Shown in pieces: positions 24,905 through 36,239 of a DNA stretch of 64,000 nucleotides. Position 1 is the stretch's first letter. Each line of letters starts with the position of its first letter. The translations under genes were made by a program, and so were the position numbers. The notes beneath the pieces were generated by a model that did not search any database, had not been told where the DNA came from, and was given only the letters and a program-made list of their open reading frames with translations. The DNA comes from Annona cherimola. Taxonomy: Eukaryota > Streptophyta > Magnoliopsida > Magnoliales > Annonaceae. Location of the stretch: the NCBI GenBank assembly GCA_030490835.1, contig CM059977.1, forward strand, positions 7,964,765-8,028,764, in the 5' to 3' direction.

Positions 24905-25734
24905 TCACATCCAATAAAAAAAAAAACAAAAAGAATATGATCACAGGATGCTAATCCCTGTTAAATCAGACAAAAGGCTCCACATTTGTCTATACACTTC
25001 TTGGCCTATTCTTTCTTTTCAAGAGAGAGAAGTTATATAACTGTTAGGTATGGGGTCATTTTTATGTATTTTTTTAATGTTATTTTTATGTTACTCATAG
25101 ACGATATATGGTGCTAGGCTAGTTGGGAATTGGTCGCAGATATTCATATCTTCAACATCATTCCCGAAATATTGTGCAGAATCTACCCAGACATTCCTGA
25201 CTGACTCTATGGATGAAGCATCCATCAAACCTGGTGCGTGCAGGTCATGGAGGCACCCAAGCTGCTGTTGGTGAGCTAATCATTCTCTTCTTTACCCCTT
25301 TATACACATGGAACACTGGTAGTAGTTTTCTGGTAGGTATGCAGAAGAGCAGGTGGAGAATGATATGGGAGTACAAGAATTGATTAACTTATTATTTATC
25401 TTAAAATATCATGGTGAGGAAAACGTCGGAAGAGGAGATCCATGACCGATCCTCTTCCTGCATACCTGTGTAGGAGCGAGATTATTAACGAAAAGGCACA
25501 GATTTTTTATTTGTTTTGGAGGATTTGTTAAAAATGACTATTGTCTAATTGCAAAAATGGATGTTATCATTGTTGAGATTGTTTAGGCATGACTAGTTTA
25601 AACTTCAGTCAAAACCAGATGAATATTAATATCTGATTTAGGGTTCTAGAGTTTTTACTCAAAAACAGAATATAAAAGAAAAAAAAAAGAGCCCTGATTC
25701 AATTCACCTAGTTGCATTGAAATGTTAGTGCAAC

Positions 25735-25830
25735 CGTGTGTAAAGTTCATTTTTTATTCTTCTTTTGAATTTTTTTAATAAAATTGTTAATTTAGATGTA
25801 TTTGCAAAAAACCTCGATGCAAACAAGTTA
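25735..25830. repeat. Short fragment of the foldback family
   Basis: It reads TTCATTTTTTATTCTTCTTT, then TTAATAAAATTGTTAATTTA, then GATGTATTTGCAAAAAACCT. This is like one arm of the same family, and it is diverged and truncated. It lies downstream of NFXL2. Confidence 0.45.
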
Positions 25831-26346
25831 GGAGGGTTAATTGGTCCTATTTGTAAAAATTTTAACCCAATATGACTCTTTTTTGAGAACTTTAATCCAA
25901 CTCAAACCCTATTCTAAGAAAATTGGTTAGGTTTGAGCTAACCCCTTGAGTTAAAATATCAGATTAATGGTTAATCTAATTATATAAATTCTATTTTAGG
26001 TAAGCATTTCATATTAACCACACATATTTCAATTTTATTTTCAAGGCTTATACAAGGCTTGGGCGAACCATATGAAAGCTAAGGATTGAATTGCACAGTA
26101 TCGAGGATGCGTAAAATCTGGTGAAGTTGAATTGGCCAGTCAGCCTTAGAATCCAACCCAAATAACACAAATTGGGTGTCGTCAAACCCAATTAGATAAA
26201 CCAATATTTTCAAAATTTTCCACCTTATCTATTTATTTATCGGATTGTAGGTTTAGTCAGAAATTAGGAAGCAGATGCAGGCCAATTGCTCGTCGGCACT
26301 GTTGGGTGGGGGGCAAGAGTCGCACACGAGATTTTCGTTATTTGAA

Positions 26347-26503
26347 CACTGTTCCAAGGCAACAGTATACACGCACTGCTGATGCGGCAGACCCTCACCT
26401 GTCACCACCAACCCCACCCCACGCCGCCTCGTGTATTGTACTGTGCATTCCATCCCGCGTGGCAGGCAGCAGAGCAGCCTCGCACTGTTGCCTTGGGACA
26501 GTG
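26347..26503. repeat. Inverted repeat upstream of the STR10-type gene
   Basis: The 20-base arms CACTGTTCCAAGGCAACAGT (26347-26366) and ACTGTTGCCTTGGGACAGTG (26484-26503) pair at 19 of 20 positions, separated by 117 bases. They end 110 bases before the start codon, so they may lie in the promoter or 5' leader. Confidence 0.7.
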
Positions 26504-26613
26504 GGAGCACGGTCGTAATCCGCTTCTTCACTCGTGGGAAGAAAAAGAAACCTCCAAACAGTTGCAACTAGATAAGGAAGGGAGGGCAGTAGTAGCAAGG
26601 AAGAGGGGGTGGG

Positions 26614-27877
26614 ATGGCGGTGGCACTGCGTGGAGACAACTTATGTAGTTGCATCCTAGGCAAGCCAAGAAAATCTGGCGTGAGAAGCAAAGCAGGAGTG
26701 CAGGCAGTGAGGGGTGGAGTTGGGGGTCGAGAACTGTTACAATCAGGCGCCGTTCGAGCTATCCCGCCCAAGGAAGCAGCTTCAAGCATTAGGGAGGAAG
26801 GGTTCCAGCTGTTGGACGTGAGGCCGACGTGGGAGAGAGAAAAGGCTCGTGTGGCAGGGTCACTCCACGTTCCACTCTTTGTGGAGGATACGGATGCCAG
26901 CCCCATCACGCTGCTGAAGAAGTGGGTACATTTTGGGTACATTGGTCTCTGGACTGGCCAGAAGCTGACTACCATCAACGACCAGTTCCTGTTGCAAGTC
27001 CAGACTCTGGTTCCTGACAAGGGTTCCAAGCTGCTGCTTGCATGTGGGGAAGGTCTCAGGTCTCTCTCTCTCTCTCTAACAGGACCACTATTGTTAAATA
27101 TTTTAAATAAAAAGAAAGTAAGTAAAACTTTTTTAATTAAGAAAGGCAGATAAGAATTAGAGGGAGCGTTTTCAGAAAATTTTTAAAATACTTATGGAAA
27201 TGCTAAAAATTTTTCAGCTTAATTCACTGTAAGGACTGGCATTGCAATTATATGTGAAATGTGATGGCCGATGGGTGTTTCAAAGAATAACTGTTTCGCT
27301 CTAGAGAATTTAAACGACTGGTTTAAAATCGTGCAGTCCGGATATTAATTTGGAAGTTGATCCTGTCAATTCTATAATTATCTTAAAGAAGTATCCTATA
27401 AGTACATAAACATATTCATACCATCGATACAGTTCCCATCAAAGATAAAAGGTGCAGGTCCGTTAGCAAATGTCCCTGATTATATTTTTGGTAGCAAATT
27501 TTCATTTCTATGTTTTCCCAGTAGTTTCGTGTTTTTTTTTTTTTAATTTTATTTTTGAGTCTTGAATATGGTCTGAATTCTCCCAATCAATACAGAAGTT
27601 TAGGATGGTTATGTTAAATGGAACTTGGAATCTGATAACTCTCTTTTTCCTCTTACTTCTCTTTCCTAGATCTTTGATGGCTGCTACAAGATTGCATGAG
27701 GGGGGTTACAAGAACTTGGGGTGGCTTGCTGGAGGATTTAATCTAGCCAAAGACAACGACTTTCCAACAACCGAAGGAACGACTAAGCTGCAATATGCCA
27801 CCATTGGCGGTGCCTCCTATTATTTTTTTCAATTGCTGCTACTCTTACGAGCTGTGGATGAAGGGAGTAGGAGTTGA
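26614..27877 (+). CDS. STR10: Rhodanese-like domain protein, STR10 type, probably plastid (2 exons, 217 aa)
   Basis: Exons are 26614-27059 and 27670-27877; the splice splits an Arg codon (AG|A) and gives 217 aa, close to Arabidopsis STR10 (about 214 by memory). The first 40 or so residues are basic and poor in acidic residues, consistent with a plastid transit peptide. The rhodanese fold runs from about residue 45 to 185. It has the conserved LDVR motif at 67-70 and the active-site loop CGEGLR starting at Cys144, matching the CxxGxR pattern of sulfurtransferases, so the nucleophile is intact. After the conserved GYKNLGWLAGG segment, a C-terminal hydrophobic stretch (about 195-210) may anchor it in a membrane. 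The substrate of this subgroup is not known to me, so 'sulfurtransferase' is a fold-based inference. The gene lies 1.7 kb downstream of NFXL2 on the same strand, with its own upstream region. Confidence 0.88.
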
Positions 27878-28154
27878 TTACAGCTCTGACACATGTTTTG
27901 CTTTTCTGTGGATTGGGTGATCCTTAATTTGCTTTTCTACTCCTTGATAAAACTCACGATATTAATTTTCGCATCCATAGAACTTGAAGGGATCCACATT
28001 TTGTAGTGGAGGCTGAAAGCGTACCGTCCCAAGAACCAGTTTTTGGCCAATTTCCTGAAGAAGGATTTCGCTGAAATTCGGATGAAAATATCTGAAATAA
28101 TTTGTGGGTTTTCTGCCGTCAAGTTCGTCTTGTTATCCTTATTACGAAAATGAT

Positions 28155-28425
28155 CCTTGGGTATGTTTGCAAACAATAAAAAATTTTCAAATTAAAATTT
28201 TTTAGTATAAAACTTTTAACTATCCACAATTGTCCTATTTTTATTGATTTTTTAATTACTCTACTTTTAAAAGTAATTATAAAACTAACTTATCTCTTTT
28301 AATTTTAGTCTCTTTACGCTTCATCATTACTCATATCATATTACATTATTTTCTATTAATTAAAAAAATTTTACACCAAAAATCTTTCATTAAAAATTTT
28401 GAATGCTTCCCAAAGACACCTGCTG
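28155..28425 (+). repeat. Copy of the pyrimidine-rich element upstream of PLC
   Basis: From CCTTGGGTATGTTTGCAAAC to GCTTCCCAAAGACACC it carries the family blocks ACTTTTAACTATCC, TAGTCTCTTTACGC and ATCATATTACATTATTTTC. The ends (GGGTATGTTTG, CTTCCCAAAG) are roughly inverted. Confidence 0.6.
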
Positions 28426-29756
28426 TCTGAGAAAAGAAGCAACTTGATGAGAAGCCAACCTTGGGGCCTCAGGTAGTCAGGGGAGAGAGCTAACTAGCAT
28501 CCTCATGGCACACCAACGGAGTTTGCTTCAAAAAGATTCATTATATGTCTCAATCGACAATCTGTGTTCCACGTACACCGTGAGATAAGCATGATATGGA
28601 TTTTCATCAAAAAAGGGAGGAAACCTTTCTACCTTCGTTTTTTTTTTTTAAAATATGATTTGACATTTACCCACTTAAGTATTCCTATGGGTGAATTCAT
28701 AGAACAGCATAAATAAAAATTTATATTAATAATCCATTCCTTCCATTAGTGAATTCATTTTATTTCATGTTTAAGTGTAGAAAATCATTTGAATCAATAG
28801 CTTATAGAGTTCATAATGATTAAAATCGTTTAACAATGAATGTGGTATATTAAAATTCTTTTAGCTTTTTTTATAGTCAATAGAAGCTAATTAATATATT
28901 TAAACTATTATTATGTATATTTTACTTAGATATAATGTTTTGATAAATATAAAATAATTATAAAATATTGATAGTACTTAAAATGTAATTTTGTTAATTT
29001 TATACATATTTTGATATTATTTTAAATAGTAAGGCTCATAAAAGACTGACGTTACTTAATATTCATGAGGTACTTGATTAAATGTATAATTTAGATATTA
29101 CATTAAAATATAATACAATCTATAGAAACTCAACCTTGCTTAGCTTAAAGTGAGATTAACCACATAGAAATACGCCATTCATTGGTCGAGTCTTTCGGTC
29201 GGAGGGTATGAAATAAATGGTTTAAAAATTATCCTCAACAACAACAACGAAGATAAGGATAAAATTGATAGTCTTTGGATGAAAAGAAATGGCAAATGAT
29301 TGAAAATGGGTGTAATAATTGAAAAAAATAGAGTATTTTGGGATAAGTGGGTTCATGTCTGATTAATCAAAATTAAAATTAGGTGGAAAAAAGACACCCT
29401 TAATTCCAACTTAGCAACTATGTCATTTGGGAATGAATGCCTACCTATCGAGGAACATATTCAATCCTTCTTCCTTCACCACAGGCAATAAACAACGAAC
29501 AGAGGAAACAGAATTACCAGAACTCTATCCGTTGATTTTTGGTATTTGAGGTCCATCTTTTCTGAAGCGCAATAGCTGAACGCTCAAAGGGCAAAAGGAA
29601 CCCAGTTAGGCAAGACTTGTAGTAAAGAGCGGGTAGAGCCCAAGGCCCAATTAAGAGTAAACCTGCGTAACAAACTCCCACGCAAATGGCGGGAAAGAAG
29701 CCGCTCCTACGCAAATGGCGTCCTTATTAACTGGTTGCGCCTCTTTCGCCATGCCT

Positions 29757-29783
29757 CTCCTCTCTCTCTCTCTCTCTCTCTCA
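29757..29783 (+). promoter_or_regulatory. (CT)n tract in the PLC upstream or leader region
   Basis: An uninterrupted run of CT repeats lies about 100 bases before the PLC start. Such tracts are common around transcription starts and in 5' leaders of plant genes. An ATG at 29751 just before it opens a frame that overlaps the PLC start out of frame; whether it is transcribed cannot be seen here. Confidence 0.45.
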
Positions 29784-29878
29784 GCCAAGGAGAGAGAGGC
29801 GAGAGACGGGAGAAATTCATCACCTGTCCTTATACCAGGAAACAAGGGAGACGAATGAGGCATTCCAATCCAGAGAAA

Positions 29879-32800
29879 ATGGGGAGTTACAAGATGTGCG
29901 TCTTCTTCACAAGAAAATTTCGCGACACTCAAATTCTGTACCCGTCAGACATCAAACAAGCTTTTCGTGCCTTCTCTCGAGGCTTCGACCATCTAACAGC
30001 GCCCCAGCTCCAGCGCTTCCTTGTCGAGTTCCAGGGCGAGACTCATGCCACCGTCAACTACGCTGAGTGGATCATCGATCAGATGCGCCGCCTCCGTCCC
30101 GTCCTTACCTTTGACGATTTCTTCCATTACCTCTTCTGTGATGACCTCAATGCTCCCATCATTTCCCAGGTGTGTGTGTCTCTCTCTCTGCGCGCGCGTC
30201 CGTCCATTTCTGCTTGTCTCTGTTTCTAAAGTTTTGGAGAGGCAGGCGGAATTTGCCCTAGAAGTTAGGTTCCTCAAAGAATTTGGATTTGTTCTACCTA
30301 TTTTTCTGATATTTTTCTTTGTGCATGCTGAATCATTACCTCATGGATTCTGAAACATGATCAGCAACTCTTTTTTGGTTGTCTGCAAAGGGTACTCTCT
30401 ATGTTTGCATTGAGAGAATGTTCTGATCATGAAATTTGACAGCTTGTTCCTGTTTTCTATTCTCAATATAGTTGTGGCCTTTCTTGTAGGGATCCATTGT
30501 TCAGTGGCATTTTGAGTCCGGCTATCTACTAAATGAGACTCGTCAACATGTATGTCTACACAAGCCAACTCCAGTGCTAGCGTATGTTTTATTCTCAATA
30601 ATGCTCTTTTATTCGAAATCACTAATTAGATCCCTTGTAGATAATTTTAACTTTCTTCTCTCTTTCGTGCAATCATCTCACTTACACGTTGTCATTGTCA
30701 TTGACATTTATTTTCTTCTGCGACTGTTGGGTTTCATAGCAGGAAAATATATATGTTATCGACATGGCCAGGACATGTTCTAGTGATCATGTTCCAAGTT
30801 TAATTACGGTAAAGGTGATTTTGGTTGACCTGAAAGATGGTTTGACAAATACCCAAGTGCTACTTCCCATCTCAGCCTGTGTTCTAGAAATAGCTGACAT
30901 AGAAAAAGAAAGAAAAATGTGGGCTAGGGCAACATCACCAGAAAGTGATGGTATAAAAACCTAAGCATGAGCCCCGTTAATAGGAACTACCTCTCTTTGT
31001 TGGAAGGATGAGAAGATCCTTGGTACTTATAACAAACAGCAAAGATGAGTCACATTTTTCTCTGGTTGCTTGCAAAACCTTGGTTTGAGTGTAAGAGCAA
31101 CCACTTGTGCAAAAGAACACAAATGTTATGATCTTTTCTGGCCTACCTTCCCAGGATCCTTTGTGCGTAGGAATGGCAAAAGATTATGAAAATGCGCCAC
31201 CATTGAATGACTTGTTTGAGTGTATGAAAGCATCCTGACACTCCCCAAATGCGCAGCCCACATAATTTTTGAGAAATCACACCACAACAAAGTTAGTTTT
31301 GGACAACCCTTGTTAGCTAATAAAAAATCTTTATTAGCAAAGAAAATATATACACAAGGATAAATTTTCCTACTTCGATGATATTTTTTTATTAGCAAGA
31401 AAAAATTCTCTTATAGGTAAGGAAAAATTTTGTTGCATATGATAATGCTTTTACAGTCAAAATAAAATTTGGTTGTCTAAGTGTAAAAAACCACGAATTG
31501 GTGGCAACCAGATTTCCTCTTAGTGGTTGTTGTATGATAGATACCACCCACTAATGGCAACCAAAATTTTTTTTTGCAACAAAATTTAACTTTTTACAAG
31601 AAAATTTTGGTTGCCAAAAACCACAATTTTGTATTGTCGTTTCTGTTTTAGTTTTGTTAAAGATGTTTAAACTATATTTACACCTTTCCAAAAACTACTA
31701 TCTGTTAGAATTTTATATATTTGTGACATTTATCTACCTCAACAACTCCTGTTCTCATTATTACCGATATCTATTTCTAATTAGATAGAGATTCTTCCTT
31801 CTATCATCAAGATTGTCTATACCTGTAAATTTTTTTGGACAACATATTACTGGAACAAGCCCATTATGGCCATAACAATACCGTGCCTTACCATTTCCAT
31901 CCAGGTGAACCATGATATGACTGCACCACTATCCCATTACTACATATTTACAGGACACAATTCATATTTGACTGGGAATCAACTCAGCAGTGACTGCAGT
32001 GATGTTCCGATCGTTAAAGCATTAAGAAGAGGTGTACGAGCAATTGAATTGGATATGTGGCCAAATTCTACAAAAGATGACATTGATATTCTTCATGGAA
32101 GGTATGAAATTAAGCTATTCTACAAGTCTCCTCCTGTCAAAATTTTGGCCCGTGACTCATTAATACAAGTTATCAATTTTTATTAGATTATCTCGAATTT
32201 CTGAAAACTAGAGCAGTGTTTACAGTTTCAGACATATGTTTAGTTTGTCACTGTAAGTTATTTCTGCGTACCTGTAGGACACTGACTGCTCCAGTGCAAC
32301 TCATCAAATGTTTAAGGTCCATTAAAAAGCATGCATTTATTGCTTCTCCATATCCTGTTATAATAACTCTTGAAGACCATCTTACTCCATCTCTTCAGGC
32401 TAAAGCCGCTGAGGTAAATTTTTTTTTTGGGTTTTTAATTTCTCAAATTTTTACTATAATTTTTAAATTTGCCACTTAACTGCAAATAAATCTGTAGATG
32501 CTCATTGAAACATTCGGACAAATGCTATTCTATCCCGAAGCAGATGGTTTAGCAGAGCTCCCCTCACCAGAAGCATTAAAGTATCGAATAATTATTTCAA
32601 CTAAAGCTCCGAAAGAATACCTTGAAGCAAAGATTAGGAAGGTGAGAAGGAAACACTCATGCAAGGAAAAGGATATTTTGGATGAAGAAGATGAATGGGG
32701 GGCTGATGCTCAAGACTTTGAACCAGATTCTGATACTGATGATAAGGTTTTCTTTCCGTCCTTCTATGCTAGTGGCTTCAATTTGTAATCCATTTGCCAG

Positions 32801-35800
32801 AAACTGACGTTAGCTTCTCCAAACATGCCAGCAGAATGGGAGCGACCGGGAAGATGATGATCTTGATGATGAGAAGTATCACAGGAAGGCTGCATCACAT
32901 TACAAGCGGTTGATTGCTATCAGGGCTGGGAAACGCAAGGGGAAAATAAAGGAATCATTGGAGTTGGACAATGATGAAGTTCAGCGGCTTAGCTTGAGTG
33001 AGCAAGAGCTTGCAAAGGCTACGGTATCTCATGGAATTGATCTTGTCAGGTTATACTCTTTCTGTAGAAGATTTAATTCATTATGCCCATGTATAATTCT
33101 TATGTTAGGATTGGTGCGGCCTGGTTTTCACAAAAGCCACTGCTAAGTGCAGAATCTAGTTCCCCGGTGTTTTTCACATTGACTTACACAGGATCAAAAT
33201 TCTTAAAAAGTCAAAATTCAAAAATGCAGCTTCCAAAAGGAACTACCTACTAGCATGGTGAATTCCTTTCTAGGTTCCTTCAAAAGTTAATCTTAAAATA
33301 GAATACACTAAACTATACTCTTCTTCACAAAATAAAATATATTATTTCTTTCTATCTTCTCATTATAGCATGTAGTTTGTTGATTTGAATTTCCAAAAAA
33401 CTTGCTTCTTTTAATTTTTTCTTAAAGAGCTCCTTTTGAGACACATTGCCAACTGACAAGCAGGCCTTCTAATATAAGAACCAAGCTTGTCAGATATAAA
33501 AAGACCACCACGCCAGAAACGAAAGCACAATATGTATTCAAATCCAATTGAGGACATTTCTGCTTCTACATTCAGCAAGTACTTGTACAATGCAGGATCC
33601 TGCATGTTTATCTAAGATCCTGGATCATGTAAGTTAATTTTATGTTGTTATATCTTTCAGGTTCACCCAAAGGAATTTGCTGAGGATATACCCAAAGTGT
33701 ACACGAGTTGACTCCTCAAACTATAATCCATTGATTGCATGGGCACATGGAGCACAAATGGTTGCATTCAATATGCAGGTAGTACCTTTGCATCACTACC
33801 CAAATTATTGCCCATCTTCAATCATTTTTTAGCCAACAGTTAACAAAATGGCCATCATCATTGACGTTGCAACTGGGCACCAGCATGAATAATGGTTATG
33901 GCATTCCACTCTATCATGGAACATTTTCGTAGTCTGTTTGTGTTGTGGTCTTGTTAATAACTTGTATAGCTCTTGTCAAGGGCCCTTATTAAACCATCTG
34001 TGATAGTCAAGTCTGGAATAGTTTATTCATTCAATAAGCATTTATAAAGCCAACAATTGACAAGATCATTGTCTAAATAATCTGAGTGCAAATAAAACTA
34101 TTTTCAAGAACAAAAAGAAGTTATTTTTAGCAGGAATATTAGAATGGATCAGTGTAAGATGGATCTGGATTGTAGAAATCAAAACCTTCAACATCAAACT
34201 CATCACAATTTTGAAAGCCTTTCAATTTTCACTTCTCTGCATAGTTAGTTTAAAGAAGAAATTCTAGCTTCTTTCTGATTTGCTTTTGGATTTTTTTTTC
34301 TAGAATTTGTTTCTTGCTCAAACCGATGCTTTTTCTTGCCCACACCCATGCATGACTAATATCAACAAGTGAATAGTCAGCAAAATTCTAGTTGGCCACG
34401 AGGTTGCTCACTTTGAAGATGATATCATAGTAAAGTAAGGATGCCATGCAGATAGGTATAACTCACATACAGATTGAAGTTGAACCTTTGGAATCTTCTG
34501 AAACTTTGTTCTTTGCATATACAAAGATCTAGCGAATGACTTGTGAAAATCATTTCTGTATCTGCTTCTCTTCATGGTAGAGGGTAACTTTTGAAGCTGC
34601 TTGGCTGTTTCCCTAGATGGCATGCTGTTAGATTCCGAATTGAATGCTTTACAAAACTAACTGAAATTTTATTGAAATCACTCAAAATGTGTTGATTTTT
34701 ACAAAGAACAAGAAGTGAAAAAGGTAAAAACGAAAAATAGGGACATTCAAAACCACAGATTTTCCACACCCCAAATGATCTCGCCCATTTATAAGAAGTT
34801 CTGCCTTCCGTCACGTCAACAAAATTGCCAACTCAGCATGACTCCTAACACATGCTTCATCAGAGGATGCACATAGTCTTAGGCTGCTAGCAAGCCTCTA
34901 TTTTGCAATGGTAACAATTATAAAAGCAGTTGTCTTCAGGAGTATAACTTGGTAACAAAAGTTTCCTTTTATAGTTCTATGCTTTGACCTTATTAATCAA
35001 TCACCAAGCAAAAGCTTTTTTCTGATTGTATAACAGCAAGGTTGAAAGTATTACACCCTCAATTGACATTGTATTTTATTTCTTAGTATAGAAATATGCA
35101 TTCTTTTCCAAGTAATGAAACCAATAGCTTAGAAGAAACACTCCCTTCTCATGAAGTTTCTGGTTTTTAGAATCCATGTGTTTCTTCTGACAGGGATATG
35201 GCAAGTCACTTTGGGTGATGCATGGATTTTTCAGAGCCAATGGAGGGTGTGGTTATGTGAAAAAGCCAGATTTTCTAGTGGAGGATGATCTGAACAATAT
35301 GGCCTTCAACCCTTCTGCAAAACTACCTATAAAGATAAAATTGAATGTAAATCTACTATCCAAAGATGTTTGTATTGATTTCAAATAATTTCCATTTGTT
35401 GATCACGGTTATTTCCAAACATTTAGCAGGTGAGGGTCTATATGGGAGATGGGTGGCGATTGGATTTCAGTAAAACACACTTCGATGCATACTCACCACC
35501 AGACTTCTATATAAAGGTAATCAATAAAACAATATTTGGGGTTCAAGCTCATGCTGGATATTATACACCTCAATTCTACATCTCTTTAAAAACCAAAATG
35601 TCACTTAGTCAGTTATGCAAATTTTTTTTTCCCTTTTTCATTTGTCTAAAAAATGTTGATTGAAATCACTCACACATTTGTAACTGGTGCTCCAAAGAAA
35701 AAGTAGGTCATTTATGGTACATATGTTGTGGACATACCCAGTACAAGATTTCATAGAACTAATTGTGAATAGGAGCATGATCCTGTGCACAACTTTCTAA

Positions 35801-36239
35801 GGCTTAAACAATTAAAAGAAGTGTGAATTTAAAAAAAAATTCCTTCCCAATTCAGATGAGACCATGTGTTAAAAAATCATAAAGAATGAAATAATTCAAA
35901 TGGAAATGCTTATAGCCTGGTGGTAACTGATTATTCTGTCAGCAGGTAGGCATTGCAGGAGTACCTGCTGATTCAATAATGAAGAAAACACAGGTGATTG
36001 AGGATGAATGGTGTCCTGTCTGGGATGAAGAATTCACATTCCCATTGACTGTCCCTGAGTTGGCTATGCTTCGGATCGAAGTACGTGAATATGATAGATC
36101 TGACAAGGATGATTTTGCTGGCCAGACATGTTTTCCCATACTTGAGTTGAGATCTGGTATCCGGGCAATCCCAATTTTTGATCGTAAGGGAGAAAAGTAC
36201 AAATCTGTAAAGCTTCTAATGCGTTTTGAATTCTTCTGA
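29879..36239 (+). CDS. Phosphoinositide-specific phospholipase C (9 exons, 579 aa)
   Basis: Exons: 29879-30169, 31905-32101, 32278-32413, 32498-32746, 32835-33049, 33661-33778, 35194-35346, 35430-35516, 35946-36239 (TGA); all introns are GT-AG and in frame. At 579 aa it has the length of plant PI-PLCs. Residues 1-97 are the degenerate EF-hand-like N-terminus. The catalytic X box (about 98-240) keeps His115 in [12 protein letters not shown], Glu145 and Asp147 in IELDMWPN, His161 in DILHG, and the VIITLEDHL strand. An acidic linker (about 255-300) precedes the Y box (about 318-435, with [13 protein letters not shown] and [10 protein letters not shown]). A C2 domain (about 440-560) ends at KLLMRFEFF. 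The enzyme hydrolyses PIP2 to IP3 and diacylglycerol, Ca2+-dependently, at the plasma membrane. An in-frame ATG at 29855 would add eight residues; 29879 was chosen because MGSYKMCV resembles family N-termini. A possible cassette exon sits in intron 1 (30490-30549). Confidence 0.95.
30490..30549 (+). other. Exon-like 60-nt segment in PLC intron 1
   Basis: The segment is preceded by a pyrimidine-rich acceptor (TTTCTTGTAG) and followed by the donor CAT|GTATGT. It is 60 nt, has no stop in phase 0, and would insert 20 residues (beginning [10 protein letters not shown]) between Gln97 and Val98, exactly at the start of the X box. Standard family proteins join these residues directly, so the main model omits it. 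Confidence 0.35.

Larger units (their letters stand above)
24905..26613. other. NFXL2 3' flank and STR10 upstream region
   Basis: The first few hundred bases after 24904 are presumably the NFXL2 3' untranslated region and terminator. The segment 25735-25830 is a repeat fragment, and the GC-richer 26240-26613 contains the inverted repeat upstream of STR10. No further exon was recognised. Confidence 0.5.
27878..29854. other. STR10 3' flank and PLC upstream region
   Basis: It contains a pyrimidine-rich element (28155-28425) and AT-rich sequence. Base composition becomes less AT-rich from about 29480 toward the PLC leader. No coding signal is seen. Confidence 0.5.
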
